Below, piece after piece: positions 42,682 to 53,420 of a stretch of DNA of 64,000 nt (positions within the stretch are counted from its first letter, which is position 1; each line of letters starts with the position of its first letter). The translations under genes were made by a program, and so were the position numbers. Origin of the DNA: Anisodus tanguticus (Eukaryota > Streptophyta > Magnoliopsida > Solanales > Solanaceae); the NCBI GenBank assembly GCA_034509755.1, contig CM067550.1:6565001-6629000 (forward strand), written 5' to 3'. The notes beneath the pieces were generated by a model. That model saw nothing but the letters and a program-made list of their open reading frames with translations, had not been told where the DNA came from and ran no database searches.

Positions 42682-45600
42682 CTCCCCCTCAGACGGAGCG
42701 GGAGGAGGCCGAACGCGAAGGATGGATCGGAAGTCGGTGAAGAGCTATCGCGGTATTCCCTTTGTGAAAATGCCTGCATACTGACAAGAGGAAGGCACGT
42801 GTAATATTTTGACCTGACCACGGGCAACCTTCTCTCACACAAAGTGGATATCCATCTCAATATGCTTAGTTCGCTGATGTTGGACCGGATTATGAGACAT
42901 ATAGATGGCAGATATGTTGTCACAATAGACTATAGACGCCTTTCGTAGTGGACACTGGAGCTCTAAAGGAAGGTTTCGGAGCCAACAGATTTCAGCAACG
43001 ACATTAGCAACTCCGCGATATTCTGCTTTAGCACTCGAACGGGATAGCGTGGCCTGCCGCTTGGCGGACCATGATATAAGATTATCCCTAAGAAATACAC
43101 AGTACCCTGAGGTGGAGCGACGTGTGTCGGGGTATCCTGTCCAATCTGTATCCGTGTAGGCGAGTAACTTGGTTGTGGCAGAGGGGTATAGATGTAATCC
43201 AAAGTCTAATGTGCCTTTAATGTATCTGATAATATGTTTGAGGGAGGCAAAATGGGACTCTCGGGGGTCGTGCATAAACAGACACACCTGCTGAACGACA
43301 TATGCAATATCAGGCCTAGTGAATGTAGGATACTGAAGAGCACCTGCAAGACTATGATATAGAGTGGGATCAGAAACGGTGCACTATCATTGGCACTAAG
43401 CTTGGATTTTGAGTCCACCGGAGTTGGCATAATTTTACAATTTGCCATCTTGGCCCTGTACACTATCTCTTCTGCATACTTACGTTGACACAGGAATATA
43501 GTGGCTGCAGATCTGGTTACCGATATACGAAAAAAATAACTCAGCTTGCCCAAGTCAGTCATAGCAAATTCAGTTTTGAGTAGAGCAATGATTTCATTCT
43601 TCAAACCGTCAGACGAGGCAGTAAGAACAATGTCATCGACATATAATAGCAAATATGCAGTGCTGCTACCTCGGTAAAAAGTGAATAGAGAGTTATCACA
43701 CCTGCTACATATAAAACCAATCTGCAGAAGATACCTGGCAAAATAATCATACCAAACGCGGGGTGCCTGTTTCAATCCATAAAATAACTTCTCGAGACGA
43801 CATACAAATTGCGGAACTGCCGGATGAACAAAGCCAGGAGGCTGATGCATGTACACAGTTTCTTTCAAATCCCCATGAAGAAATGTATTCTTGACATCAA
43901 GCTGATGAATCGGCCAATGCATTCCCATAGCAATACTGAGAACAATCCGAATAGTGGCCGGTTTAACAACCGGACTGAATGTCTCACCACAATCAATACC
44001 CTCCTGCTGATTAGTGCCATTGGCAACTAGTCTTGCCTTATACCTCTCTAAGTCACCACTGTCTCTGAACTTGTGACGAAATAGCCACATACACCGGATA
44101 ATATTCACACCATCTGGTCTAGGTACCAAATCCCAAGTGTTCTGCTTGGTTAAAGCATTAAATTTCTCCCACATGGCCGCATTCCAATTATGGTCCAGTT
44201 TTGCTAGTTTTGGATTTTTTAGAATGGGTGATAAGGTTTGTGTGGAGAGATTGTGGTGAACCTTGGGTTTGAAGATCCCGTGTTGTACATGAGTCTCCAT
44301 GCGATGAGAGGGCAGTAGTGGGAGGTCGGGGTTGGGAGGTTGCAGGTCCACTATTTATAGACCAGTGGGCAGCAGTGTTGCGGGACTGGTTTCTGGACTA
44401 GGGGACTGGTAGGTTGCTGGGGGTGCAGGAGACACGGCTTCTAGGGGTGTAGGAGACACAACTGGATGTAGCAGGGGTGTTGTTGGGGTGTTGGACCGAG
44501 ATCAGGGGTCTGTTTGGGTGGTGCCGGACAGTGTTGGGACTGTCGGAACAGTGGGCTGCTGTTGGTATAGAGTTTGTATGGTCGGGGACAAACTCGGTTC
44601 ATCGAGAAAGATGTAATCGGTGGTCTGAAATTTTTGGAGATTTGAAAAAGGAAAGGTTGTCTCATCAAAGGTGACGTGACGGGAGACGATGATTTTGCGA
44701 GTGACAATGTCATAGCACAGGTAGCCCCGATGATTAGGAGATAGACCAACGAAGACACAGGGCAGAGTGCGAGGGGCAAGTTTGTGAGGTGCAGTGGAGG
44801 CTATGTTGGGGTAGCATAAGCATCCAAAAATACGTAGGTGATTATATGATGGTAGCCTATGGTATAAGATTTCGGTAGAGGTCTTGTTTTGGAGAGTGCT
44901 AGTTGGTAAAATATTAAGAAGGAATTCTAACATTTTAATAGCATAGACCCAAAAAGGCAGTTGTAGACAAGCATGAAACAGAAGGGTGCGAACCATGTTA
45001 TTGATGGTACGTATAATTCGTTCAGTCTTTCCGTTTTGGGAGGAAGTATAGGGACAAGAAAAACGGAAAACCATGCCTTGTTTAGAACAAAAATTGTGAA
45101 ATGCCGAGTTATTAAATTCACGTCCATTATCACATTGGAATGATTTGATAAATTTTTCAAATTGTGTTTTAATGAATTTTTGAAACTCAAGAAATTTGGC
45201 AAAAACTTCTGATTTGAATTTCAGTGGGTAAATCCAGACAAAATGTGAAAAATCATCCAAGAATACTAGATAGAATTTGTGACCCAAAGAGCTAACAATC
45301 GGAGATGTCCACAAATCAGCATGAACAATATCAAAAGGAGAAAAAGTAACACTGTTTGATGACATAAATGGAAGACGAGTATGCTTGCCTAGTGGGCAAG
45401 AAAAACTGTGTTGGGCAATTTTCCCATTATTACATTGAATACGCTTAGAAGTCCTAAGAAAAGTAAAAAAGCGGGTCTCCGGGGTGTCCGAGTCTGTTGT
45501 GCCAAGTTGAGGGAGAGATCGCCGCAAGGGATAGAGGTGCTTGCGGTCTGACAGCGGAAGATTGAGTAAATGGGTAGAGGTCTCCCACAATATGGCAGCG

Positions 45601-45957
45601 TGTAAGAATTTTTCCCGTATTGAGTTCCTTCACAGAAAAACCAAAAGGGTCAAATTCGACAGACACATAATTATTGCTAGTGAATTTTCTAACAGAGATT
45701 AAGTTTTTAATGATGTTAGGGGTGTATAAGACGTGGTTTAGGGAGAAAGGCGGGTGTGGATGTTTGGTGTGTGTGTTACCGTAACCTTCAATTGGAATAC
45801 GATGACCATTGTCGACAGTAATAAATTGAAGACACTTTAACCGAAGTAGTTGAGATAAGTTACCTGATGATCGGGTGAGGTGAGATGTGGCTCCGGTGTC
45901 CATGTACCAATTTTCGTCGGGTTGTTGAAGGTTCACGATGTTGTAGGCCTGACCCAA
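42682..45957 (-). pseudogene. Ty1/copia pol region (copia-3), near-complete but gag-less
   Basis: Minus strand. Protease WYMDTGATSHL (about 45900) is followed by GAG-pre-integrase TWHNRLGHPG and the integrase (45400-44700) with the SFQCDNGREFNNSAFHNFC region and SSQNGKTERIIRTINNMVRT. Then come a Pro-rich linker, RT (44351-43400) with QLDVKNTFLHGDL and an intact YVDDIVLTASS, and RNase H (43390-42835) with DTDWTGYPDTRRSTSGYC and RTKHIEMDIHFV. Three long frames cover it, with shifts near 45500, 44500 and 43300, so it decayed less than copia-2. It keeps all pol catalytic motifs but has no gag. Confidence 0.9.
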
Positions 45958-46282
45958 ATCAGTGGGGGCTAGGCTGTTGCCTTGCGGTTCTTCTTTGGAC
46001 GGTGAGCGAGTGGGCTCGCGTCTTGCATTGGCTGGTGGGCTCGCTCGTTAGCCGGGGCGAGCCCAACGGACTGAGCGACCAAGGCCGCCGGAATCAGGCC
46101 CCTGCAGTTGGGTATGGGCTTGCAGGCGAGGCCCAGTTCTGCTGGTTGGGTCATGCTGGCTGTTGTCCAACCCACTGGAAATAGGCAGGATTTGGACCTG
46201 GCTGATGTCCAACCCACTAGTTGCGTTGGCTGTTATTGAGAGAGAGAGGAGAGGAAAAAATTAGGTTTAGGCTCTGATACCA
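45958..46282 (-). other. copia-3 leader replacing gag
   Basis: Between the PBS (rc of 46270-46282, TGGTATCAGAGCC) and the protease there are only about 310 nt, coding for a Pro/Ser/Gln-rich linker (ends LAPTDLGQAYNIVNLQQP). A full copia gag needs several hundred codons here, so it has been lost. copia-2 has the same gap. Confidence 0.75.
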
Positions 46283-46477
46283 TGTTTGATAGAATAATTT
46301 CCCTTAGGGATTTCTTTCATTATTCACAATATATATAGTTGTACAAAGGTTGATTCCTAATACAGTACGAATCCTAACTTACCTTAAATGGTTGATTCCT
46401 AATACAATAAGAATCCTAAATTATCTTAAATATACATCTATCATAATTACAAAATATACGGTGAATATTCGCTAATA
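46283..46477 (-). repeat. copia-3 5' LTR
   Basis: 195 bp on the minus strand, TATTAGCGAATATTCACC..ATCAAACA, followed by a perfect initiator-Met PBS. It contains two copies of a roughly 40-bp unit (tgttgattcctaatacagtacgaatcc / ggttgattcctaatacaataagaatcc, 46342-46430). Its start is shared with LTR family A of copia-2. Confidence 0.88.
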
Positions 46478-46998
46478 GTTTTCTATAGCTTTCAGGATAC
46501 TAATGCTTTCAAAAATCTTTCCTTGCTTACACTGAGTAGTTGGTGTTACCTATCGCCTGTCTTATACTGAGTAGCCTAGAAAGAGGTTATGTGTATTTTT
46601 TTCATCGAATAAACTAGCTCTGATTAGTAATATATTTATGCAAGAAAAAATTCTGATTAGCTAGTAATTATCCTAAATTATTGTACAATTGAGTGGTAGT
46701 GCTAAGTATTAAACTACAGTGATGAGCTTCTTTTATCTACTCATTTAGGCAAATATGATTTCTGAATGAAGGAGACACACACAGGGAATGGCTTTTGGCA
46801 TATTGTTTGTCACTTCTATTTAGTATGAAATTGTGAAATTTATGTTTTTTAATGGAAGAATATAGCCAAAACTAAACTAAATGTAGATATCCTAAAATAT
46901 CCATTAATAAACAGGCTTTTGACAAGTAAATGCATTGATGTCTTGCAAAGATTTAACATCTTGACTTTGTAAATATGTGATCACTGATATTTTATTAA
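46478..46998. other. Intergenic, no gene recognised
   Basis: AT-rich spacer between the copia-3 5' LTR and the hAT-4 fragment. No coding or repeat signature stands out. Confidence 0.45.
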
Positions 46999-47848
46999 TG
47001 GCGGGACTGGCGGGATCCGCCGATTTCCCATCCCGTTCCCGATCCCGTCGGAAAAGGGAACCGGTCTTATCGGGCCAAGGCGGGTCGGTTACGGGATTTT
47101 CCAATTTTTTTAACTTAAATTTAAAAAATAAAATATATAAACAACTCATTAATTGAACAAGATAGTGTAATAAAAATATCCCAAAGCTATTTTTGTGCCT
47201 CTTATATTATTTAATAGAAATATGATTTTTTTGTAATACAATTTCAAAATTGCAACTTTGTGGTGTTGAAAGTTGCAAATAACATAGTAAAATTACAATT
47301 AAAAAAATTACATATTTAAAAACACATTTTCTAGTTTCTTCACAATGTTTTGTGGTTCTTCGGTTGAAATTGGAATTTGTTGGTCAAATTGCTCGACGTC
47401 GCTTCCACCTCCATCGGATAAGATTTCGTTGTAGTTTTCATCATCTTCTTCGTTGGTCTCCGGTTGACAGCACCTTCTACGCTCCGCTCGTATCCAATAT
47501 CTAATAATACGCAATCTCCAAGATGTCTCCCGCTAATGAGTGTCTGTGCTCTCCTATTTGAAATCTTCCTGCAGAAAAAGCATTTTCAGACGCTGTTGAT
47601 AACGCTTGAATGTTCAACACATCTCGGGCATCTTTGTCAGTGTCGGAAATGTCTTCTCATTCTCCCTCAATATTTCAGCAAGTCTTCACGTCCTTCTTCA
47701 TTGAGAACTGCTTGGTACAGTACAACACCCGCAAAATAAAAACATCAAACTCGCTAACTTGACTAGTAGTGGTATATCTCATCGTCTAATGGTATATCAT
47801 TAAAGTCTGGTTCATCTATATGTGTGTAATCAATCAAATCCTCATGGC
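46999..47848 (-). mobile_element. hAT-4 fragment, internally deleted
   Basis: Minus strand. The left end is a GC-rich subterminal block (47000-47095) as in hAT-1. The C-terminal coding of the transposase follows (47320-47760) with CCQPETNEEDDENYNEIL and the start of the dimerisation domain, very similar to hAT-2. At about 47775 it jumps to the N-terminal segment (catcgtctaatggtatatcat.., 47778-47845), so the catalytic core is deleted. The terminal inverted repeat is missing on the left and the right side is replaced by a LINE. Confidence 0.8.
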
Positions 47849-50018
47849 TTGGATCACGTGAGGTGCATCAAGGAAAAATGTGGGGATAAAAAGTTGTACA
47901 AACTAGCCAAGGCGAGGTAGAGGAGGGCCCGTGACTTGGATCACGTGAGGTGCATCAAGAACGAGGATGACAAAGTACTGATGGAGGACGCACATATTAA
48001 ACGGAGGTGACAATCGTACTTCCATAAACTTTTGAACTAAAAAAGAGATAAAGACATTGAGCTGGGAGATCTGGAGCAATCCGGAAGGTACCGGGATTTT
48101 GTATGTTGTAGAAACATTAAGGTTGAGGAGGTTAAGGGTGATGTTCGCAGGATGCGCAGGGGACGAGCGAACAAGACTGATGAGATTTCAGTTGAATTTT
48201 GGAAGAGCGCAGGCAGGGTAGGTTTGAGTGACTGATTGAGTTGTTTAATATCATTTTTAAGACGGCGAGAATGCCCGAAGAATGGAGGTGGAGTACAATG
48301 ATTCCTTTGTACAAGAACAAATGTGACCTCCAGAGTTGCGACAACTATAATCAAGCTGTTAAGCCACACAATGAAAGTTTAGGAAAGGGTCGTGGAGATG
48401 AGGGTGAGAAGAGACGTGTCTATTTCTGAGAACCAGTTTGGATTCATACCGGGGTGTTCGACTACAGAAGTCATTCATCTTAATAGGAGTTTGGTGGAGT
48501 AGTATAGGGAGAGGAAGAGAGACTTACATATGGTTTTCATCACCTCGAGAAGGTATACGTCAAAGTCTCTAGGGAGGTCCTCTGGAGATGTTTGGAGGTT
48601 AGAGGTGTACCTGTGGCATACACTAGGGCGATCAATGATATGTATGATGGAGCCAAGACCAGGGTACGGACAGTAAGAGGGGACTCGGAGCGCTTTCCAG
48701 TGATGATGGAGTTACACTAGGGATCAACCCTTAGCACATTCTTATTTGCCTTGGTGATGGATGGACTGACGCGATAAATCTAAGGAGAGGTGCTATGGTC
48801 TATGTTATTCGTAGATGACATAGTCCTGATTGATGAGACTCACAGCGAAGTGAACGCTAAGCTGGAGGTTTGGAGATAGGCTCTAGAGTCTAAAAGGTTC
48901 AGGCTGAGTAGGACCAAGACAGAATACTTGGAGTGCAAGTTCAGTAACAGGAACGACCATGAGACAGGCGTGGAGGTGAGGCTTGGTACTCAGGTCATTT
49001 CAAAGAAATGAAGTTTCAAGTACCTCGGGTCTATTATCCAAGGGAATGAAGAGATTGATGACGATGTCACACATCATATTGGGGCAGGGTGCATGAAATG
49101 GAGACTCGCATCTAGAGTATTGTGCGATAAAAAGGTGCCACCAAAACTTACAGGCAATTTCTATAGGGTGGTGATTAGATTGACTATATTGTATGGGGCG
49201 GAGTGTTGGTCAGTCAACACTTCGCACATCCAAAAGATGAAAGTTGCGGAGATGAGTATGTTGAGATGAATGTGTGGGCATACAAGGAGGGATAGGATTA
49301 GAAATATGATATCCGGGACAGAGTGGGAGTGGCCTCGGTGGAGGATAAGATGCGGGAAGCGAGGTTGAGATGGTTCGGGCATGTGTAGCGGAAGGGCATA
49401 AATGCCCCAGTGCAGAGGTGTGAGAGGTTGGCTATAGACGGGTTCATGAGAGGTAGAGGTAGGCTGAAGAAGTACCGGGGAGAGGTGATTAGAAGGGATA
49501 TGACGCAGGTGCAACTTACTGAGCACATGACCTTAGATAGGGGGTTGTGGAGGACACAGATTAGGATAGAAGGGTAGTAGTTAGTTGAGCGTAGTCCTAC
49601 TTACGCTTACATACCGGTAGTTGTAGTGTTATTATTGTAAGCCTGCTTGACCTATCATACTAGTAGGCGCAATATTGCTTTATAGTCTCTTGTCGTTTGA
49701 TTTCTGCTACTATGTGTTCTTTAGTGTACTTTATTTACCTTATTTATCTGCGTTAGTTACTGCTTTTTTTTCCAGAATGGTCTATCATGACTTGTTAGCT
49801 TTTGGTACCATCATTTTCATACTGCTTTAAATTTCTTGTCCAGGTCTGACTGTTTCTCTTGCTTTGCTTGTACTTATGCTTTGTCTTGAGCCGAGAGTCT
49901 TTCGAAAATAGCTGCTTTACCTATCAAGGTAGAGGTAAGGTCTGCGTACACTCTACCTTTCTCAGACCCCACGTTGTGAGATTTCACGGGGTATGTTGTT
50001 GTTGTTGTATACCGATTA
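47849..50018 (+). pseudogene. Non-LTR retrotransposon (LINE, RT domain), 5'-truncated
   Basis: Plus-strand remnant. The upstream segment gives ARDLDHVRCIK and AHIKRR (47930-48010). RT pieces follow: LFNIIFKTARMPEEWRWSTMIPLYKNK (given here as motifs near 48240-48320), SENQFGFIPG (48420), an active-site-like LFVDDIVLIDE (about 48800-48840) and [14 protein letters not shown] (48900). The tail has [14 protein letters not shown] (49240-49290) and RWFGHV (49368). Stops and frameshifts throughout. The 3' end (49925-50010) is 'ggtaaggtctgcgtacactctacc..' with a (GTT)n tail, a signature shared with the TS SINE of Solanaceae. The 5' end is truncated and inserted in or next to hAT-4. Confidence 0.85.
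49930..50010 (+). repeat. TS-SINE-like 3' end with (TTG)n tail
   Basis: The phrase 'agaggtaaggtctgcgtacactctacctttctcagaccccac' followed by 'gagatttcacggggtatgttgttgttgttgta' matches the consensus 3' end of TS-type SINEs and their partner LINEs in Solanaceae. A related remnant lies at 62845-62945. Confidence 0.7.
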
Positions 50019-50789
50019 CTTTGAGGAGTAACAACATCACTCATTCTACTTTGCAGGTTCTGTTTGTTCACTAATACAGTGGTGGGATGGTTCTTGGTTC
50101 AGTGTTTCCTTATTTCATCCTCCTATTTTATGTTGGCTGCAGTCATGATCTATATCCAACACTAAACTCAAGGATGTACAGAGCCAGAAATTGAGGTACT
50201 GATATTCTTAGTCGGAATCTGTGGCAACTTTTATCATCAGTACCTCTTTTCCAGGCTCAAAGACAGTAGAGAGAAGGGCTATAAAATTCCCCAAGGTGGC
50301 CTTTTCAGTATGGTCATATGCCGTCATTATCGTTTCAAAATTCTTGGCTGTTAAGGATTTCATTCATCTCCCAGACACTGTTTTCGTTTTGCTGTGCTGT
50401 AGGTGTAGCTTTATATCTGAAGGGAAGGAGCTATGTTACTAGGAAATTGTACCTTTCTAAATTTGAAAATTTTCGTAAGAGTATAGACTTTGATTCCTTT
50501 TGTTTTCTAGAAAATACATTTTGAAAGTGCTCCTTTTTATCCCAATTCTGTTTCATAAAATTTGTTTGCTTTGTACTTTGTCTTAAACTCCTGCTCTATA
50601 GTAACACTTTTACCATGTATAAGTTAGTAGAAGGATGAAAGAGACTGTTGCAGATCTTATTGAAGAGCAGTATTAGGTGACATCTTGAATAATTGTCACT
50701 CTTTTTATTCTGCTTTTACTTTTCGTTTTACTTCTTTTACTATCTAATGAAAGAAAAGAAATATCTATATATTACTAGTATTTAATATA
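50019..50789. other. Intergenic, no gene recognised
   Basis: Between the LINE 3' end and the pogo element. Short frames at 50221-50524 have no motif support. Confidence 0.4.
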
Positions 50790-51603
50790 CAGTAGAATCT
50801 ATATTAGTTAATACTCGATTATTTAATAAACTTTCTTAGATAATATTTTTGGTCTGTCCCAACTCACGGATAATGTGCTAAATTAGTAATTCGCTAAAAT
50901 TATAAGATAATACATTTTTGATTACTCATATAGACCCCATGTAAAATATAAATTAATAATTTCTTATATACTACATAATACATGAGTGATTTATGAAGAC
51001 TTCTTGAAAAATGACTCAATTGTCTTTTGTTTTTTGTTGAAATCAATGTCACATTGAATCTCATCTCTATTTTTTCTTATCATTGTAAGAACTTCTGGTA
51101 TTGTTTTCTCATAGCTCAATAAGAAATTATTCAATGCGATTGCCGCTTTAATAGCCTCGTTTCTCGAAGGAGCTCTACCGTAAAACTTTCATCATCATTA
51201 TCCATCACCTTTATCAGTTCCCATAACGTTCTCAATTATTTCTTCATTAGTCAAGCAACTACATTTTTTTCTGGGTAGTTCAGGACATGTTCGACATCCA
51301 TTATTTGTGTTAGCATGATTTGATCTTGTGTTTATATAGGAAATATTTTTTAATATCCATAAAGTAGTACATTGAACACAAGAAGCATAATAAAATGGGA
51401 GATTGAAGGGTGCTTCATTTGATATAGTACATTAAACAATAATGAAGTGGAAGATTGAAGGGTGTTTGTAAATTGAGTATTTCATTATAAATTGGTAAAG
51501 TATTAATTAATATATAAATTATTAATTTATCAATTAATTAATATTTCTTTTAATTAATAAATTGTGGTGGTCCCAAGAGCATTAATTTATAGAGTTTCTA
51601 CTG
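50790..51603 (-). mobile_element. pogo/Emigrant-type element retaining transposase C-terminus
   Basis: 814 bp between TA dinucleotides (50788-50789, 51604-51605). Inverted ends CAGTAGAATCTATATTAGTTAATA and (right end in reverse) CAGTAGAAACTCTATAAATTAATG resemble the Emigrant/Lemi1 terminus (CAGTAAAACCTCTATAAATTAATA). On the minus strand 51300-50990 encodes, with frameshifts and stops, the C-terminal tail of plant pogo/Tigger transposases: CRTCPELPRKK, TNEEIIENVMGT, LNNFLLSYEKTIPEVLTMI and KKQKTIESFF. The DDE catalytic part is deleted. Confidence 0.85.
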
Positions 51604-51621
51604 TATAATAGACTAACAAAA

Positions 51622-51838
51622 TCTTATATTAAAACACCCAACACACACTTTTATATATATACAAAAGTGAAAATGTTTTCCTTATAATTATTTGTCCTTT
51701 TCTTTTTATTAAATAAAATCTGATAATGAAAAAAACATCTCATCAAAGCTCTAATTCTAATAAAAGTATTAACTAAAATTATAGTAAAAGAATATTAAGA
51801 GCTTTTACGACCGCGCGAAGCGCGAACTGATACCCTAG
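51622..51838 (+). mobile_element. Small non-autonomous Helitron
   Basis: 217 bp with 5' TCTTATATTAAAAC preceded by A, and a 3' end with hairpin CGCGCGAAGCGCG near 51811-51824 followed by CTAG and then T (51835-51839). TC..CTRR ends, a 3' hairpin and an A|T insertion site fit a Helitron. It lies 16-18 bp from the pogo element. Confidence 0.7.
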
Positions 51839-52934
51839 TTGTTAAATATTTATAAAGACAAAAACTATTAAATTGTGACAAACTTAAAGGATCAAACTAT
51901 TGCTTTGGATTATATTTTTTAGGATCTAACGGTAGAGTACAATGAGTTAGTTGTACATATTGCTCACTTGGCTAATCAATTTTCGGTTTAACCAAAAAAA
52001 TGATCAAATTGTTCCGTGCATACATAAGGGACGATTTTGAACCTACCCTTAAATATAAGAAAACATTTTTGTCATTTTCTCGGAAAGAATCAAAAAAAGA
52101 ATGCGAAGAAAAAAGAATCAATAAAAGAAAAAAAGTCAAAAATAATTATTAAAGAAAAACAGAAGAATATAGTCACAAGTTCTTCTAGTCCGGTTGTATA
52201 ATACTATAATGTATACCGATAAAATTCAAAAAATGAAGAAAAAAATCTGCGACATTAGAACACTTCCCCTATCATCTTTTTATACTCCTAGTTTACACAA
52301 ATTTAGCCACTTTAGGAATTCAAAAATGTGACAGAACAATACGGTAGGATTTGAAATTACACATAAGTAGGTTGGTCATAAACCAGTGACTAATCAAGAT
52401 TAAAATTTATTTAGGCAGGATTCAAAATATATGTATCTAACTCTACCTACACTTATTTTTAATGCATAAAATATAGGGACTCGAACCTGCATGCTCAATG
52501 TAAATTTCAAGCCCATTTATCACTAGCTAAGTTTTTTATTTGTGTTAAGGGGGATCAACATTCAATATATACAAATAAAACAACATTTTAATTCTATATA
52601 CAGAGTGTGATATTCGACAAAAGGGTTCCATATAGATTCACCCCTGGATACACTAGCTACTTATTCGAAGTAGTGCATGAGAATGTTGTATGGGAAGGCT
52701 CTCCCATAGTGTTTGATCGCTAAACGGCCAAACCAGAGGGCTAACAATATAACAAAAACAATAGCATCAGGAAATATGAATTGTGATAAAAGATATCGCA
52801 TACTTTAGGTGTTGAGCAAATTATACCAATATAAATAGAGAGAGGATCCTTACATATATATTAATCAAACACCAATCAGTTTATCTATTAGGTAAAAGTA
52901 AAACTAAATGCACAAATAATAAGAACTCAGTATA
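51839..52934. other. Intergenic; dispersed repeat and JRL4 3' flank
   Basis: The region 52340-52650 contains 'agggactcgaacctgca' and 'attcacccctggataca', features of common Solanaceae dispersed repeats. 52860-52930 is the JRL4 3' flank sharing the 'accaatcagtttatctatta' block with JRL1 and JRL2. No gene in between. Confidence 0.45.
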
Positions 52935-53285
52935 TCATACTATAGTTAATCTTTTTCTTCCTTTTCCTTTTCCATATGAACCTTTGTTGGTGTCAAATTG
53001 TATTGATGTTAAAAATGTTAACTTTTTGTTGACCCGTTCGAACGAACCACTTATCGAAGTAAGAAATTCAGATGGATAATCCAAGACAATTGCGCTGTAG
53101 CTTTTACACTGACGAGAACCATATTTATCTGACATAATTAACTTGCCACTCTCATAGAACATGAATTGAAGTGAATAAACTGTGTCTTCATCGTATGAAA
53201 CAAAAATCCCAGCTAATTCGACTCCCTTTTCCTCCCAATAGGATCCACCATGTCCACCTACTGGCCCAACTATGATTCCATCCAT
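52935..53285 (-). CDS. Jacalin-related lectin JRL4, C-terminally truncated
   Basis: Open frame of 116 codons from ATG 53285, about three quarters of a jacalin domain (usually near 145-150 aa). It starts MDGIIVGPVGGHGGSYWEEK with the GGHGG loop intact, then LAGIFVSYDEDTVYSLQFMF, IVLDYPSEFLTSISGS and IQFDTNKGSYG. After GSYG the expected GPFG.., GGFHG and final strand are replaced by a short basic tail (KGKGRKRLTIV) and a stop. The 3' flank still resembles those of JRL1 and JRL2, so a deletion removed roughly the last 35-40 codons. The missing last strands include part of the sugar-binding site, so it is probably inactive although open. A TATA-like box lies about 50 bp upstream. Confidence 0.85.
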   Translation of the reverse strand: MDGIIVGPVGGHGGSYWEEKGVELAGIFVSYDEDTVYSLQFMFYESGKLIMSDKYGSRQCKSYSAIVLDYPSEFLTSISGSFERVNKKLTFLTSIQFDTNKGSYGKGKGRKRLTIV

Positions 53286-53420
53286 AGTATATTTTATTCT
53301 CTGTTGTTGGAGTAATTATATTGGAAGATCAAGTCATATAAATAGAAGAGTTTTTAACTCGTGATTAAGAAGTTTTTGACTCGTAGAGTTAATTAGTAGT
53401 ACTATTGAGAGCCTTTTCAT
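53286..53420 (-). promoter_or_regulatory. JRL4 promoter-proximal region
   Basis: A TATA-like ATATAAATAG is at 53336-53346 and TTGACT (W-box core) at 53376-53381. The block 'aagtttttgactcgtagagttaattagtagtactattgagagcc' (53370-53414) aligns with 40808-40851 upstream of JRL2. Conservation between paralogues suggests a functional ancestral promoter. Confidence 0.5.
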
